From Saprospiraceae bacterium (GTDB lineage: Bacteria; Bacteroidota; Bacteroidia; Chitinophagales; Saprospiraceae), in NCBI GenBank assembly GCA_021739645.1, contig JAIPBL010000020.1:1-64000 (forward strand): DNA of 64,000 nt. The letters are read 5' to 3'. Shown here piece after piece: positions 25,301-34,000 of the stretch. Numbering within the stretch: the first letter of the stretch is position 1; each line of letters opens with the position of its first letter. Both the position numbers and the translations under genes were made by a program. The notes beneath the pieces were generated by a model. The model made no database searches and was not told the DNA's origin. It saw nothing but the letters and a program-made list of their open reading frames with translations.

Positions 25301-28300
25301 TCCAAGTCTGGCTACCGGTGTTGTTTGTGTAAGTCCAGGAGAAAGTTGTAGTACCCTCGCAAGTCAATGGGTTCGGGTCATTTACAACCACTGGGCCAGT
25401 AGGCGTAAGCGTAACGCCGCAGTCGTCAACGACCGTTGGTGGTGTTGGCTGCGTTACACCAGCTGGGCAAGGTACCGTTGCTGCGCCGTTGGCAGGCAAC
25501 GAGAATGCTCCAGTGCAACTGTTGCAGGTGTTGGTCGGGTCATTTGGACAAACGTCGCAAACGTCGCCAATGCCATCCATATCTGCATCAGCTTGGTCGG
25601 CGTTGGCATCAGTAGGACAGTTGTCGAAACAGTTTACCACGCCATCATTGTCACTGTCCGGTAAAGTGCTCTGGTATTCATAAGAACCCATGTCAATCAT
25701 GTTGCCGCCAGGGATGGCCTCGAACTTTCTGACGAGACCGTCACGGTCAACCAAGGTTGAGTTGAAGGCATCGTCGCCAGCATCTATTGCTGGGGAACAG
25801 GGTTGGAGGCGCAGGTTGCCAACCGTGGTTGGAGCAGTCATCCAATCTGGTTGAAGGATGAAAAGTGGGTCAACGTTCAGCACATTGGTACAGGTGCTGG
25901 ACGGAGGGCATCCATCTTTTACGATGGTGTTTGTAAAGGTTGAAGTGCCGCCGCTCGGATCTACTCCCACGCTGTTGCTATTGCCCCAGACAATGGAGTT
26001 TTTCACACTGACCGTGGAGCTGTCAATAAATATCCCTCCTCCCAAAGTGGCCGAATTTCCTGAGAAACTACAGTTTGTAAGCAATGGCAATGCCGTTCCG
26101 TTGGTACTAAAGCCTCCGCCTTCATTGGCGGTATTGCCGGAAAATACGCTGTTGGTCACGTTTGGCGAAGCCAAGTAGTTGCTCATGCCACCACCATCGT
26201 TGGCAGTATTGGCCATGAAACTACAGTTGGTAATTGATGGTGTGGAACCTTGGAAGTTGAACATACCGCCACCAAATGAGTTGGCGTTGTTTGAATCGAA
26301 AGTGCAATACCTGACCACTGGGCTTCCGGCATTGTTGTACATACCTCCACCACATCTTTCAGGATTGGTAAAGGAAGTATTCGTTTCGTTGGCATTTCCT
26401 CCTGAAACGGTAAATCCGTCTAAGATAGCCGTATTGTTAGTGCCGGAACCTTTCACGACACTGTAGCTATTGTCTCCATTTCCGCCAGCCCCAATGTCTC
26501 CGCTGAGAATGGTTTCGTTGGTGACAAAATTCCGCAGGTTCATGTCGTAGCCGGGAGCTTCTGTTCCAGCAAGTCCGCCATAAATTGCGATGTTGTTTTT
26601 CATCACAAATGAAATGTTGCGGTCGGTGCCGGTGGTCGGCTTGTAGGTGCCTTTGGCTACCCAAATATCGGTGATGTTGGTGCAGGTGTTGGCCAGTGCG
26701 CTTTGCAGGCTGGTGTAGGCGTTGGCCCAAGAGGAGCCGTCGTTGCTGCCAGCCGCATCGTCATTGACATAGAGGATATTGCCAGTAGGACAGCAGCCTT
26801 CGTCAATGAGGTTGTCACAGTCATCGTCAATGCCGTTGCCACAGATTTCCATAACACCCGGGTTAACAGAACCGTTGGCGTCATTGCAGTCGGTGTTGTC
26901 ACTGACATAACCAGGGCCGCAAACGCTACAGAAAGTCATCGAGCTGTTTGGATTTCCGTAGCTGTCACTATCTGCATCTTGGAAGCAGGTGACTTCATCT
27001 GGTGCGTAGCAGATTTCGAGGCCCCAAGCATTCAGCGAGCCACCATCCTGGTTGGCGATGTCAGCAACTGTGAGCGTCCATGTACCAGCAAGGTTTTTAC
27101 CATTAAATGCGGAAAGTGCTGCAAAAGGTTGGTAGGTGCCGTTATCGATAGGAGGGCAAGGGAAGTTAGGGCTTGCCGCAGCATCATCAAAGTTGATGAG
27201 GATATTGTTCTCCGAGTCGCAAGGGCGGTTCATCAGCCTGACCGTAGTGCCATCTGGTGCGGTCAGGTCTATTACGAGGTCATCAATCCAAGTGTGGGTG
27301 ATATTCAGGTTTTTGACATTCAAATCTGAAATAGTGCCACCACAACCTGGGATGGTCAACGTGGAAGTGACAGTGCCCACCGTAATAGGAATTGTCTTTG
27401 GCACATCCGTACTCACGTAGGTGTCGCAGATGATATTGGATGTTGTGAATGAAAAAGGTGCAGAATAGTTACCAGTCCCACAGGGGTTCACGCCCCTTGA
27501 CCGCCAGTAGTAGGTGGTCAAGTTGGACAAGCCTACTGTTTGGTAGCTTGGCGTAGTCAGCCCAGTCGGGTTGGCTATTATATTGGTGAATCCTGCGTCG
27601 GTTGCTACTTGAGCGTCGTAGGTTGCTGCATTTGGATTGGCATTCCAAGTCAGCAGTGGGTTCACCTGATTGGTGGCCATGTTGGCTGGCGCAATCAAGG
27701 TTGGTGCCGCAGGATTTCCATTGTACAGTTTGAGGGTCACGTTGGTGCTGACCGAGTTGGGTCCGTTTGCGCCAGTTATGGTGATGGTGTAAGTGCCGGG
27801 AGCTGCACCTGCCGTATTGCCGATGGTCATGTTGCTGGTGCCTCCGCTAGCAGGAATCGGGTTTGCCGAAAAGGAGACCGTCGTTCCTGCTGGGTTTCCA
27901 GTGGCGCTCATAGTGAGCGGGTCGCCGGTGGCATTGGTCAGCATATAAACTGCATTCGCTGGAGCACAAACCGCTGCTGTTGCAGGGTCAGCATTAAGGA
28001 TGCAAGAAGAAGGCATATCAAATGCCTGGGTGCCATCGCTTCTGCTCCCTGAGCTTCCTTGGTTGGCACTGAATCCCAAACCACGGCGAGCAAATACCTC
28101 CCAAATGCGGCAGCGGTTAGCACCGCCGTAAAGCGCTACATCTGCAGCTAAGATGGCGTTTCTTCCATCCACGAAGCCGGGGCTACAAGGCTGGATTGCC
28201 ATTCCTTCATTTACAAGGTTCATAGCCACATCAAAACCGGCAGCTTGCCCGTGGTCATCAACCATTGCCCAAGTAAGGTCCCAAATCATGGTGCACCAAA

Positions 28301-29969
28301 CATAACCAACCCCGTGAGGCACTGCAGCGGTTTTTATTAGGTCGTAAGTGGATGGGTTGATGGCCATGTTCGTTGAGTATGGCGTTGGGCGGATGCCAGG
28401 GCCATTGGCTGGCTGACCGAACAGGTAGGTGCCGATGCCCCTTGAGTCTGTGCCCATGTCGCCTGGCTCCATGGTGGTCATCAAAGCATAAAAATCACTC
28501 CAGCCTTCACCCATCTGCTCTTGGTTGCCAAGACAGCCGGATTGGGTTGGGCCACCCGTGAATCGGTTGGAAATACCGTGAGCATACTCGTGTGCAACTA
28601 CGCCGTTGTCGAGGGAGCCATCTTGGTCGGGGTTGGGGTTGGTGCCGATGTACATCTGCATCCTTGGATTGTTTCCGTCAGATGGAGTGGCAAAGTTGGC
28701 GTTGTTGGTGCCGCCTCCATCTTGGCACTCGGCATTTACGTAATCACTGCCGGCGCCGCCATTGCCGTAGTTGTTTTCTTGAAAATTGCCATGGGCCTCA
28801 TCGAAGCCGTAAGCGTAGGCAAAGTCGTGTATGTAGTTGTTCCAATAAAAAAGATTGGTAACGGCAGCGGGCCGATAGGCACTCGGCGGCTGTGTCAGGT
28901 CTATTGGGAAGTCAAAAATGAGGTTCGAACCGCCATCAGGACTGGAGCCTGGGTCTGGGGAATTGTTGTTGTCAGTGTCCGTATAGGCATGTACGTTGTT
29001 TCCCTGTGTGGTAGTAAATTCAGCACCCGGTGAGCCATTTGTGTCATGCCAGCCAAAAGGGGAAGCCGCACTTGCAGGGTCAGCAACCAAGACCCTGCCA
29101 TCAGCTGGTGGTGCGGGTATGGTGTGGTTCGGGCTTTCAACGGGCTGCGGGTAAACCCGGTACTCGTTGCCCACCATCAAGCTGAAAGGGCGTTCTTGTG
29201 GTTGGTTTTTGTTCAAAAAATCCAAGCCAAGGTCGAAATAGGTCTGATGCGGTGATGCTGGTGTATGTTCGTGGTGGCAGGTCTCAGCCGATGGGCCAAA
29301 ATCACAAGAAACCACGTAGTTGTTCTTGTCCAGCAGTTCGCCAGTCTCGGCGTCCATCCTTGCCAGCCACCAGTTTTGGTGGTCGGCCATGTAGATTTCT
29401 ACCTGCCAAGCAAGGCGCACTTGCTGTTTGTGGTTTTCAACGGGTTGGTAAACGAGCTGGACTTTGATGTCTTCAGCGGCTATCGTTCCTTTGTCATAAA
29501 TGGTTTCACGCAGTGGGCCGTTGTCAGCCGATTTTTGAATCAGCAGCCCTTTGTTTTTGATGCCAAGCGCCTTGATGGCAGCATTTAGTGCTTGCTCCTG
29601 TGTGAGTTTAGGCACAGCAGCACTTTGCCTTTTCGATACATCGATAGGCGTGAATCGGCTGTTGAATGTCAACATTTCATCACCCTTCGTAAGGTGAGCA
29701 CCGAGGATGGCGCCATGTACCGGGATATCTCCGATGTACTGTTGGAAATAGAGGTGCGTAACGCCACTTTTCTTGCTGAAAGTCTCTGCTGAAACTCTCA
29801 TCGTGGAAAGGTCTTCGTCGGCAGGTCGTTGGTCTGCCGACTTGGATTTAAGCAGTTGCTTCGCAAGGTCTGCCTTAGAGGATACCTGGGCACCCAATGG
29901 CAAAACAGCACAAAGCATCAAGAAAATGAGCGCATGTTTCTTGAGGATGGATAGTGATTTTGAAACCAT
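22332..29969 (-). CDS. Giant secreted M36 (fungalysin) metalloprotease with P-domain, beta-helix, repeat array and T9SS tail
   Basis: 2545 residues from ATG 29969, chosen for the signal peptide MVSKSLSILKKHALIFLMLC; the upstream frame is not signal-like. Order: FTP/PepSY-type propeptide (about 30-220), M36 catalytic domain (about 280-720) with HEYAHGISNR near 457 and the third ligand in GEGWSDF near 490, Ig/FN3-like domains (740-930), proprotein-convertase P-domain (about 935-1060), EF-like DxDxD and MopE-type ICGNGIDDDCDNLIDEGC (1065-1110), parallel beta-helix (about 1115-1400), thrombospondin-3-like DSDNDGVVNCFDNC (1420-1460), eight about 78-residue modules (1487-2115), a Cys-rich region, and a T9SS type A domain (about 2465-2545; LSPNPASRE). 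Zinc ligands are intact, so an active surface or released protease is likely. Fusion of protease and beta-helix in one chain is unusual. Confidence 0.92.
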   Translation of the reverse strand: MVSKSLSILKKHALIFLMLCAVLPLGAQVSSKADLAKQLLKSKSADQRPADEDLSTMRVSAETFSKKSGVTHLYFQQYIGDIPVHGAILGAHLTKGDEMLTFNSRFTPIDVSKRQSAAVPKLTQEQALNAAIKALGIKNKGLLIQKSADNGPLRETIYDKGTIAAEDIKVQLVYQPVENHKQQVRLAWQVEIYMADHQNWWLARMDAETGELLDKNNYVVSCDFGPSAETCHHEHTPASPHQTYFDLGLDFLNKNQPQERPFSLMVGNEYRVYPQPVESPNHTIPAPPADGRVLVADPASAASPFGWHDTNGSPGAEFTTTQGNNVHAYTDTDNNNSPDPGSSPDGGSNLIFDFPIDLTQPPSAYRPAAVTNLFYWNNYIHDFAYAYGFDEAHGNFQENNYGNGGAGSDYVNAECQDGGGTNNANFATPSDGNNPRMQMYIGTNPNPDQDGSLDNGVVAHEYAHGISNRFTGGPTQSGCLGNQEQMGEGWSDFYALMTTMEPGDMGTDSRGIGTYLFGQPANGPGIRPTPYSTNMAINPSTYDLIKTAAVPHGVGYVWCTMIWDLTWAMVDDHGQAAGFDVAMNLVNEGMAIQPCSPGFVDGRNAILAADVALYGGANRCRIWEVFARRGLGFSANQGSSGSRSDGTQAFDMPSSCILNADPATAAVCAPANAVYMLTNATGDPLTMSATGNPAGTTVSFSANPIPASGGTSNMTIGNTAGAAPGTYTITITGANGPNSVSTNVTLKLYNGNPAAPTLIAPANMATNQVNPLLTWNANPNAATYDAQVATDAGFTNIIANPTGLTTPSYQTVGLSNLTTYYWRSRGVNPCGTGNYSAPFSFTTSNIICDTYVSTDVPKTIPITVGTVTSTLTIPGCGGTISDLNVKNLNITHTWIDDLVIDLTAPDGTTVRLMNRPCDSENNILINFDDAAASPNFPCPPIDNGTYQPFAALSAFNGKNLAGTWTLTVADIANQDGGSLNAWGLEICYAPDEVTCFQDADSDSYGNPNSSMTFCSVCGPGYVSDNTDCNDANGSVNPGVMEICGNGIDDDCDNLIDEGCCPTGNILYVNDDAAGSNDGSSWANAYTSLQSALANTCTNITDIWVAKGTYKPTTGTDRNISFVMKNNIAIYGGLAGTEAPGYDMNLRNFVTNETILSGDIGAGGNGDNSYSVVKGSGTNNTAILDGFTVSGGNANETNTSFTNPERCGGGMYNNAGSPVVRYCTFDSNNANSFGGGMFNFQGSTPSITNCSFMANTANDGGGMSNYLASPNVTNSVFSGNTANEGGGFSTNGTALPLLTNCSFSGNSATLGGGIFIDSSTVSVKNSIVWGNSNSVGVDPSGGTSTFTNTIVKDGCPPSSTCTNVLNVDPLFILQPDWMTAPTTVGNLRLQPCSPAIDAGDDAFNSTLVDRDGLVRKFEAIPGGNMIDMGSYEYQSTLPDSDNDGVVNCFDNCPTDANADQADADMDGIGDVCDVCPNDPTNTCNSCTGAFSLPANGAATVPCPAGVTQPTPPTVVDDCGVTLTPTGPVVVNDPNPLTCEGTTTFSWTYTNNTGSQTWSFVYTVEREPFTVPSDGSATVACPALAVQPTPPVITDNCGNVLQPITVIESGFPTCEGTKTFTFGYQDCEGNIGNWSFVYTIERNDFSVPANGGATVSCPVLATEPTPPVVMSDCGEVLTPTGPAIVFNPNPLTCEGTKTYQWTYTDCEGNSHPWSFVYTIERNDFSVPANGSATVACPALAIAPAPPTVNSDCGEPITPTGPVVTNNPNPLTCEGTRTFTWTYTDCEGNSHPWSFVYTVERNPFTVPANGSATVACPANATQPTPPQVMSNCGEILTPTGPVVTNNPNPLTCEGTRTYTWTYTDCEGNSAQWSFVYTVVRLDFGLPADGGSTVACPDQTDVTPVPPVVTSNCGEVLTPALTFVSAKDGCEGHRLYTWTYTDCAGHSHQWNYTYTVEYLDFSVPASETIDVECPLNASQPVPPVVYDNCGNLLNAIGPVITSQTGDGGCEGIRTYAWTYSDCEGNTHVWSKTFNFLYTADFYVYPDVTDYVGCLDYAQPPIPPTIYDICGQEIVATGPVVYEEINATGCSGIRTYTYVYTDCGGHSHPWSFIYYINDDQPPVGVCPGTGGGTIGGGTSVDVTNLNCIDEVPCPSSYDFTQKVKELLVAGGFYDLCSGHDLVVTLDSWSALWNCEDPDGDGNYTFGRTFYFRIADQCGNEFPELCSVTYSGACQPLNTFSQTAWGMQSEDPYDSGINLQVIQTLLNNYGPLTVGGGINSLTLTDAQCLANLLPGIGGPGQLSGCNQTNCTGCNPTGAGGMGLKNSLATNAIAFMLNMRYNVEYNGLTMQGIRNQGLGCMPIDQNIVTCVNGPCMLHIFDQQGVEHLYPYTLGGLIDLVNKYLGGNFNLSVGQSGVYATALYNALETVNGNWGGQPSQPNCDPNPGASGIEVTDKSLPTGKPNLGTTIEFSLSPNPASREVTFKLAELAENQAVTLEIYNNLGQRVLRNEYGKVRYLNERIDLNNISNGLYIVSVKVGNERHEQKLVISKN
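23625..25508 (-). repeat. Eight tandem ~235-bp coding repeats (HYR-like modules)
   Basis: Each unit encodes about 78 residues of the form (F)xVPANGSATVACPA...PxPPxV..(N/D)CGxxLxPTGPVV...CEGxxTYxWTYTDCEGNSHxWSFVYTVER. Three Cys per unit (VACP, DCG, CEG) plus one in TDCEG are kept in most copies. Units 3-5 are the most alike; the outer two on each side have diverged, which suggests growth by duplication in the middle. Confidence 0.9.
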
Positions 29970-30274
29970 AAATGGCAAGATTAAATAGGTAAAAGAATTA
30001 GTTAGTTTCGTTTTGAAAGGCATTTTAAAAAAAACACCAAAGCCAATACCTCGTACTGGAGGGACTGGATTTTTTTGTAAACTCGATTCCGGGAGGGATA
30101 AAAAACTGTGTAGTGTGTTGTGCATCAAGTGTTTCAAGGATGAAACCATATGCTCTTCATCTTTGCTTAAATTATCCGCACAAGGTACAACAACTGTGCT
30201 AATTGCCAATCCTCCTGCTCAAATAAAAGTGAAATTTTCAAATGCGAATCAATGTTTTGTCAGTTGGTAGCTAC
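29970..30274. other. Intergenic leader of the giant protease gene
   Basis: 305 bp between the protease start and the formylglycine-enzyme-like relic. An in-frame extension of the protease frame reaches 30209 but has no coding character. I see no hairpin, no good TAnnTTTG pair and no RNA gene. Confidence 0.4.
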
Positions 30275-30813
30275 TTAACTTACTGCTTTCATTTTGCCTT
30301 TGATGGAACTGGCAGTGCCTTCGGGGTGCCGCCAGTCTGCTCCAAGGGTCCAATGCCACCAACGGCTGGGGTCGTTGAGCGGCACGGGCTGTTCTGTTTT
30401 TTGGAAAACCAAGGCGCCCGGCTGTAAGAGGCTATCGGGCGGCGTGGGTGTGCCGGGCGGAAGTTCCTTTTTCAGTTCCTCCCAAATGACCGGGCGTTCT
30501 GCCACTGTCACGTACCCCGTTGCGCTCACGAATTGCTCGAGCTGAGCGTTGGTCACCTCTGTTTCATCCATCCAGAATGCGCTGATTTTTACCTTGTGCT
30601 TTGGGAATTCGTTTTGGTCGGCCTGTTCGTTGTCACCCCCCCCATGTGTAGGATGCCGCCGGGGATGAGAAGCGTGCCAGCTTTTTTCTCCAGTTTGGCC
30701 ACTTGAACCTGGCTGGGCGCTGCTTCAATTGCGTTTGACTTTGACTTTTCATCCTTGCAAGCTGTGAGGAAAATAAGGCTGGCCAATACCACCCACGTTG
30801 TTTTGGAATTCAA
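30275..30813 (-). pseudogene. Frameshifted and truncated formylglycine-generating-enzyme (FGE/SUMF1)-like lipoprotein
   Basis: From TTG 30813 the frame gives a lipoprotein signal (MNSKTTWVVLASLIFLTAC) and the FGE opening GTLLIPGGILHMGG. The C8 run at 30636-30643 then throws it out of frame. The true continuation, DNEQADQNEFPKHKVKISAF and WMDETEVTNAQLEQFVSATG, is read one frame over and goes on through VIWEELKKELPPGTPTPP and RWWHWTLGADWRHPEG, ending at 30275. The catalytic C-terminal half (with the active-site Cys) is absent. Two independent lesions make it a pseudogene, unless the run is a sequencing error and the gene merely truncated. FGE-like lipoproteins often accompany sulfatase or gliding loci. 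Confidence 0.85.
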
Positions 30814-31005
30814 CTCTTGTTTTTTTGGGGCTAAAAAAGAGAATTTACCTTGCACAGATTGGACACCAAATGCTGTGTCGGCCAGAAAATACGATAAGTA
30901 ACATTTCAGGGCTGTGTTTTGAAAGCGGTCTATCCCAGTTCATTTATTGGGCATTTGAATTTTGACAGGGATTTTGTTTTTGAGGTATTGCAAAAGGCAA
31001 GGTCA

Positions 31006-34000
31006 TTACTTATTCTTGTCAAGCATTCTATAATTTGCCGGAGTTTGCCCCATCGTTTTTTTAAAAAGTCTGCTAAAAAATTGGGGAGAACCGAACCCTG
31101 TACTGGTAGCTACCTTTGAGAGGGGCCATTCGGGGTGCTCGGAAAGCAAAGCGGCTGCTATGTTGATTCGGATATGTTGGATGTACTCCTTTACGCCCAT
31201 GCCTGTCAATGCTTTCACCTTGCGAAAGCAGCTGATATAGCTCATGTTCAATTGACTTGCCAGGTATTCGGCGGAGAGCTCGGGGTCGGTGATGTACTTA
31301 TTTACCAGCTTGTAAATTTCCATCAACAGCGGGTCATTATGAACCTCTTTGGGCCAGGAAACTTGAACATTAATGCGATTCAAAAACTGCTCAGAAGTGT
31401 AGTAACGGCGCAATCTTTCTGTTGCTTCCAATAGCCTTTTGAGTTGCATCCGCAGTTCTTTTTCATCAAATGGCTTGGGTAAGTAAGCATCAGCACCTTG
31501 TTCCAGGCCCTTGATTTTTGATTCAGCATCGGCTTTTGCTGTCAGTAGAATGATGGGGATATGGCAAGTCACAAGGTTTTCTTTCAATCGACGGCAGACC
31601 TCGTAGCCGTCCATTTCGGGCATCATCACATCGCTGATAATGATGTCCGGCATTTCCACCAGTGCTTTTTCCAACCCCAACTTGCCGTTGGAGGCAGTTA
31701 TTATTTGAAAGTCCGATTGCAGCATTGACGAGAGGTACCGCAGCAGGTCGGGGCTGTCCTCGATGAACAAGAGGCTGGGCTTTGCCGAATCGGAACTGGC
31801 AGGCTGCTCCTTGGTCGCTGCATCGGAATGTGGAGACGGGGTGGTCAATGAAATTCCAGGTGTATAAAAGACTTTACTATCCACTGGTTTCGCCTTATTA
31901 GTGACCGGGAGCCTGACAGTCAACTTGGAGCCTTTGCCCAGTTCGCTCTCGACCTCTATGTTCCCTTTCAACAGTTTCACCAGCTCCTGCGTGAGCGTTA
32001 GTCCTATGCCTGTCCCCTCGCTTTGCCGGGTGGGGCTGTCGTCCAGTTGGTAAAAGCGTTCAAAAATTTGTTGCTGCTTATCGGCTGGGATGCCAATCCC
32101 GGTGTCGCTGACGGTAATCAGAAAATGAGTATCAGCAGTTTGCTTTTCCATTGCCAGCCTCATCTCCACCTTGCCACTTTCCGGTGTGAACTTGACGGCA
32201 TTGGAAAGCAGGTTGGTGACGATTTCCTGCAATCTGACAGGGTCGTGGTCCATCACGCAACTTTCCAGCTCGGATTCGAACTTGAGCTGTATGTTTTTGT
32301 CTTCGGCCAAGGAGTGGAATGATTCAAGGAGGTATTTCAAAAAAGACACCACCTCGCCCTGCACGAGATGCAGCGGCAGGGAACCGCTCTCCAGCTTGGC
32401 AAGGTCGAGCATTTGGTTGACGAGATGCAGCAACTGCCTGCCATTGCGCTTGATGACCTCAAGGTCTTCCCGAAGTTCGAAGTCCACTTTGCGCTGTAAC
32501 TTTTCCGCTATCCCGTTGATGATGGTGAGCGGCGTCCGGAACTCGTGCGTGATGTTGGTGTAGATTTTAGATTTAACCTCGTTCATTTCTTTGGTGCGCT
32601 GTTCTTCGGCCTTTGCCAGTTTTCGTTTCAGCTCGTAAGCCCGGATGCCGAAAAGGATACCTCCACCAGCCAGTATATAGCATAAATATGCCCACCAGGT
32701 GCGAAGCCAAGGGGGGCGGATGGTGAATGTATATTCAATTGGATCGCTCCAGATTTGAGCTGCCCCAACGGCTTTTACTTTAATCGTGTGGGTGCCGAAC
32801 GGAAGATTGCGGTATTCTGCCTGGGGCGCTGACTGGGGCAGACTCCATCCTTTGTCCACGCCATCCATTAAATAGCTGTATTGGATTTTGTGCGGGGCCG
32901 CCCAGTCTATACCAGAAAAATAGAAAGTCAAATGATCCAAATCATTGGGCACTGTCATGTTCACTGGGCAGTTGCTGAATGGCACTAGCGAGCAGGAAAT
33001 TTGGCTCATTTCTTTTCCAAAGGAAAAAGTGCTTTGATAAGCCGTATCCGTCAACCTACTGAAGTCAAGGTATTGCTGCCTGATTTCGATATGGTCAAAT
33101 TTAACCTTGGGTGGTTTGTTCACCACCTTGAATTGACTAATATCCAGCATTGACATCCCTTTTACCCCGCCCAACCAGAGGCGGTTTTCAACGTCAAGAT
33201 ACATTGAACTGTATGCCTTTCCTTTTAACCCATCCTTTGTATCATAATTGAATATTCTATAGTCACCATGAGCATTGTTTAGACTTGTCGGTGCGATTCC
33301 TTTGGTCGAGTCCGACCAATTTTTTTTGGGAACAATAAGGCTGACACCATTTTGCCTGCTGACCCAAATATTGCCGGTGCCGTCCTGGAGCATTGAATTG
33401 ACCAAATTGTTGCCCAATCCTTCTGCCTCCGTAAAATGTACAAATTGGGTTCCATCATATCGGTTCAACCCACCGCCTCTGGTTCCGAACCACAAGTATC
33501 CCTGGCTATCCTCCAAAATGGCGGTTAACTGATTATTGCTCATGCCTTCCGCTTCCGTAATAAGGGTAAATGCGGAGCCGTCATATTTTATTACTCCACC
33601 ATCGTTGGCCCCAAACCATAGTTGGCCACGGCTGTCTTCAAGCATTTTGCTGACGAATTTATCTCCAAAAATTTCTTTTTTGGAGAATAGAACGCAGCCT
33701 GTGCTATCGTAGCAAAACATGCCGTTAGCTATACTATACCACTTTCTCCCCCTGCTATCTTGAAGTATTGGGAGGAGACTTCGACCATATTTTTCTCTAA
33801 GCAAATGGTGTTCAAAGATTTTTCCATCAAAATTTGTAAATCCTATCGACCCTACATCAAACCACAACTCATCTTCATTATTGAAAAACAATTTATTGAT
33901 GATGTTTACACTCATACCTTCTTCTTTTGTAAAATAGCTAAAGTTTTCTCCATCAAAACGGATGAGGCCACCAACCCAAGTGCCAAGCCATATATTGCCT

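Noticed and set aside
30263-31116. The word TGGTAGCTAC near the end of the FGE-like relic and again in the HTCS 3' end as a recombination site
   Set aside because: Only about ten bases match, and the second copy encodes conserved HTCS residues; chance is sufficient.
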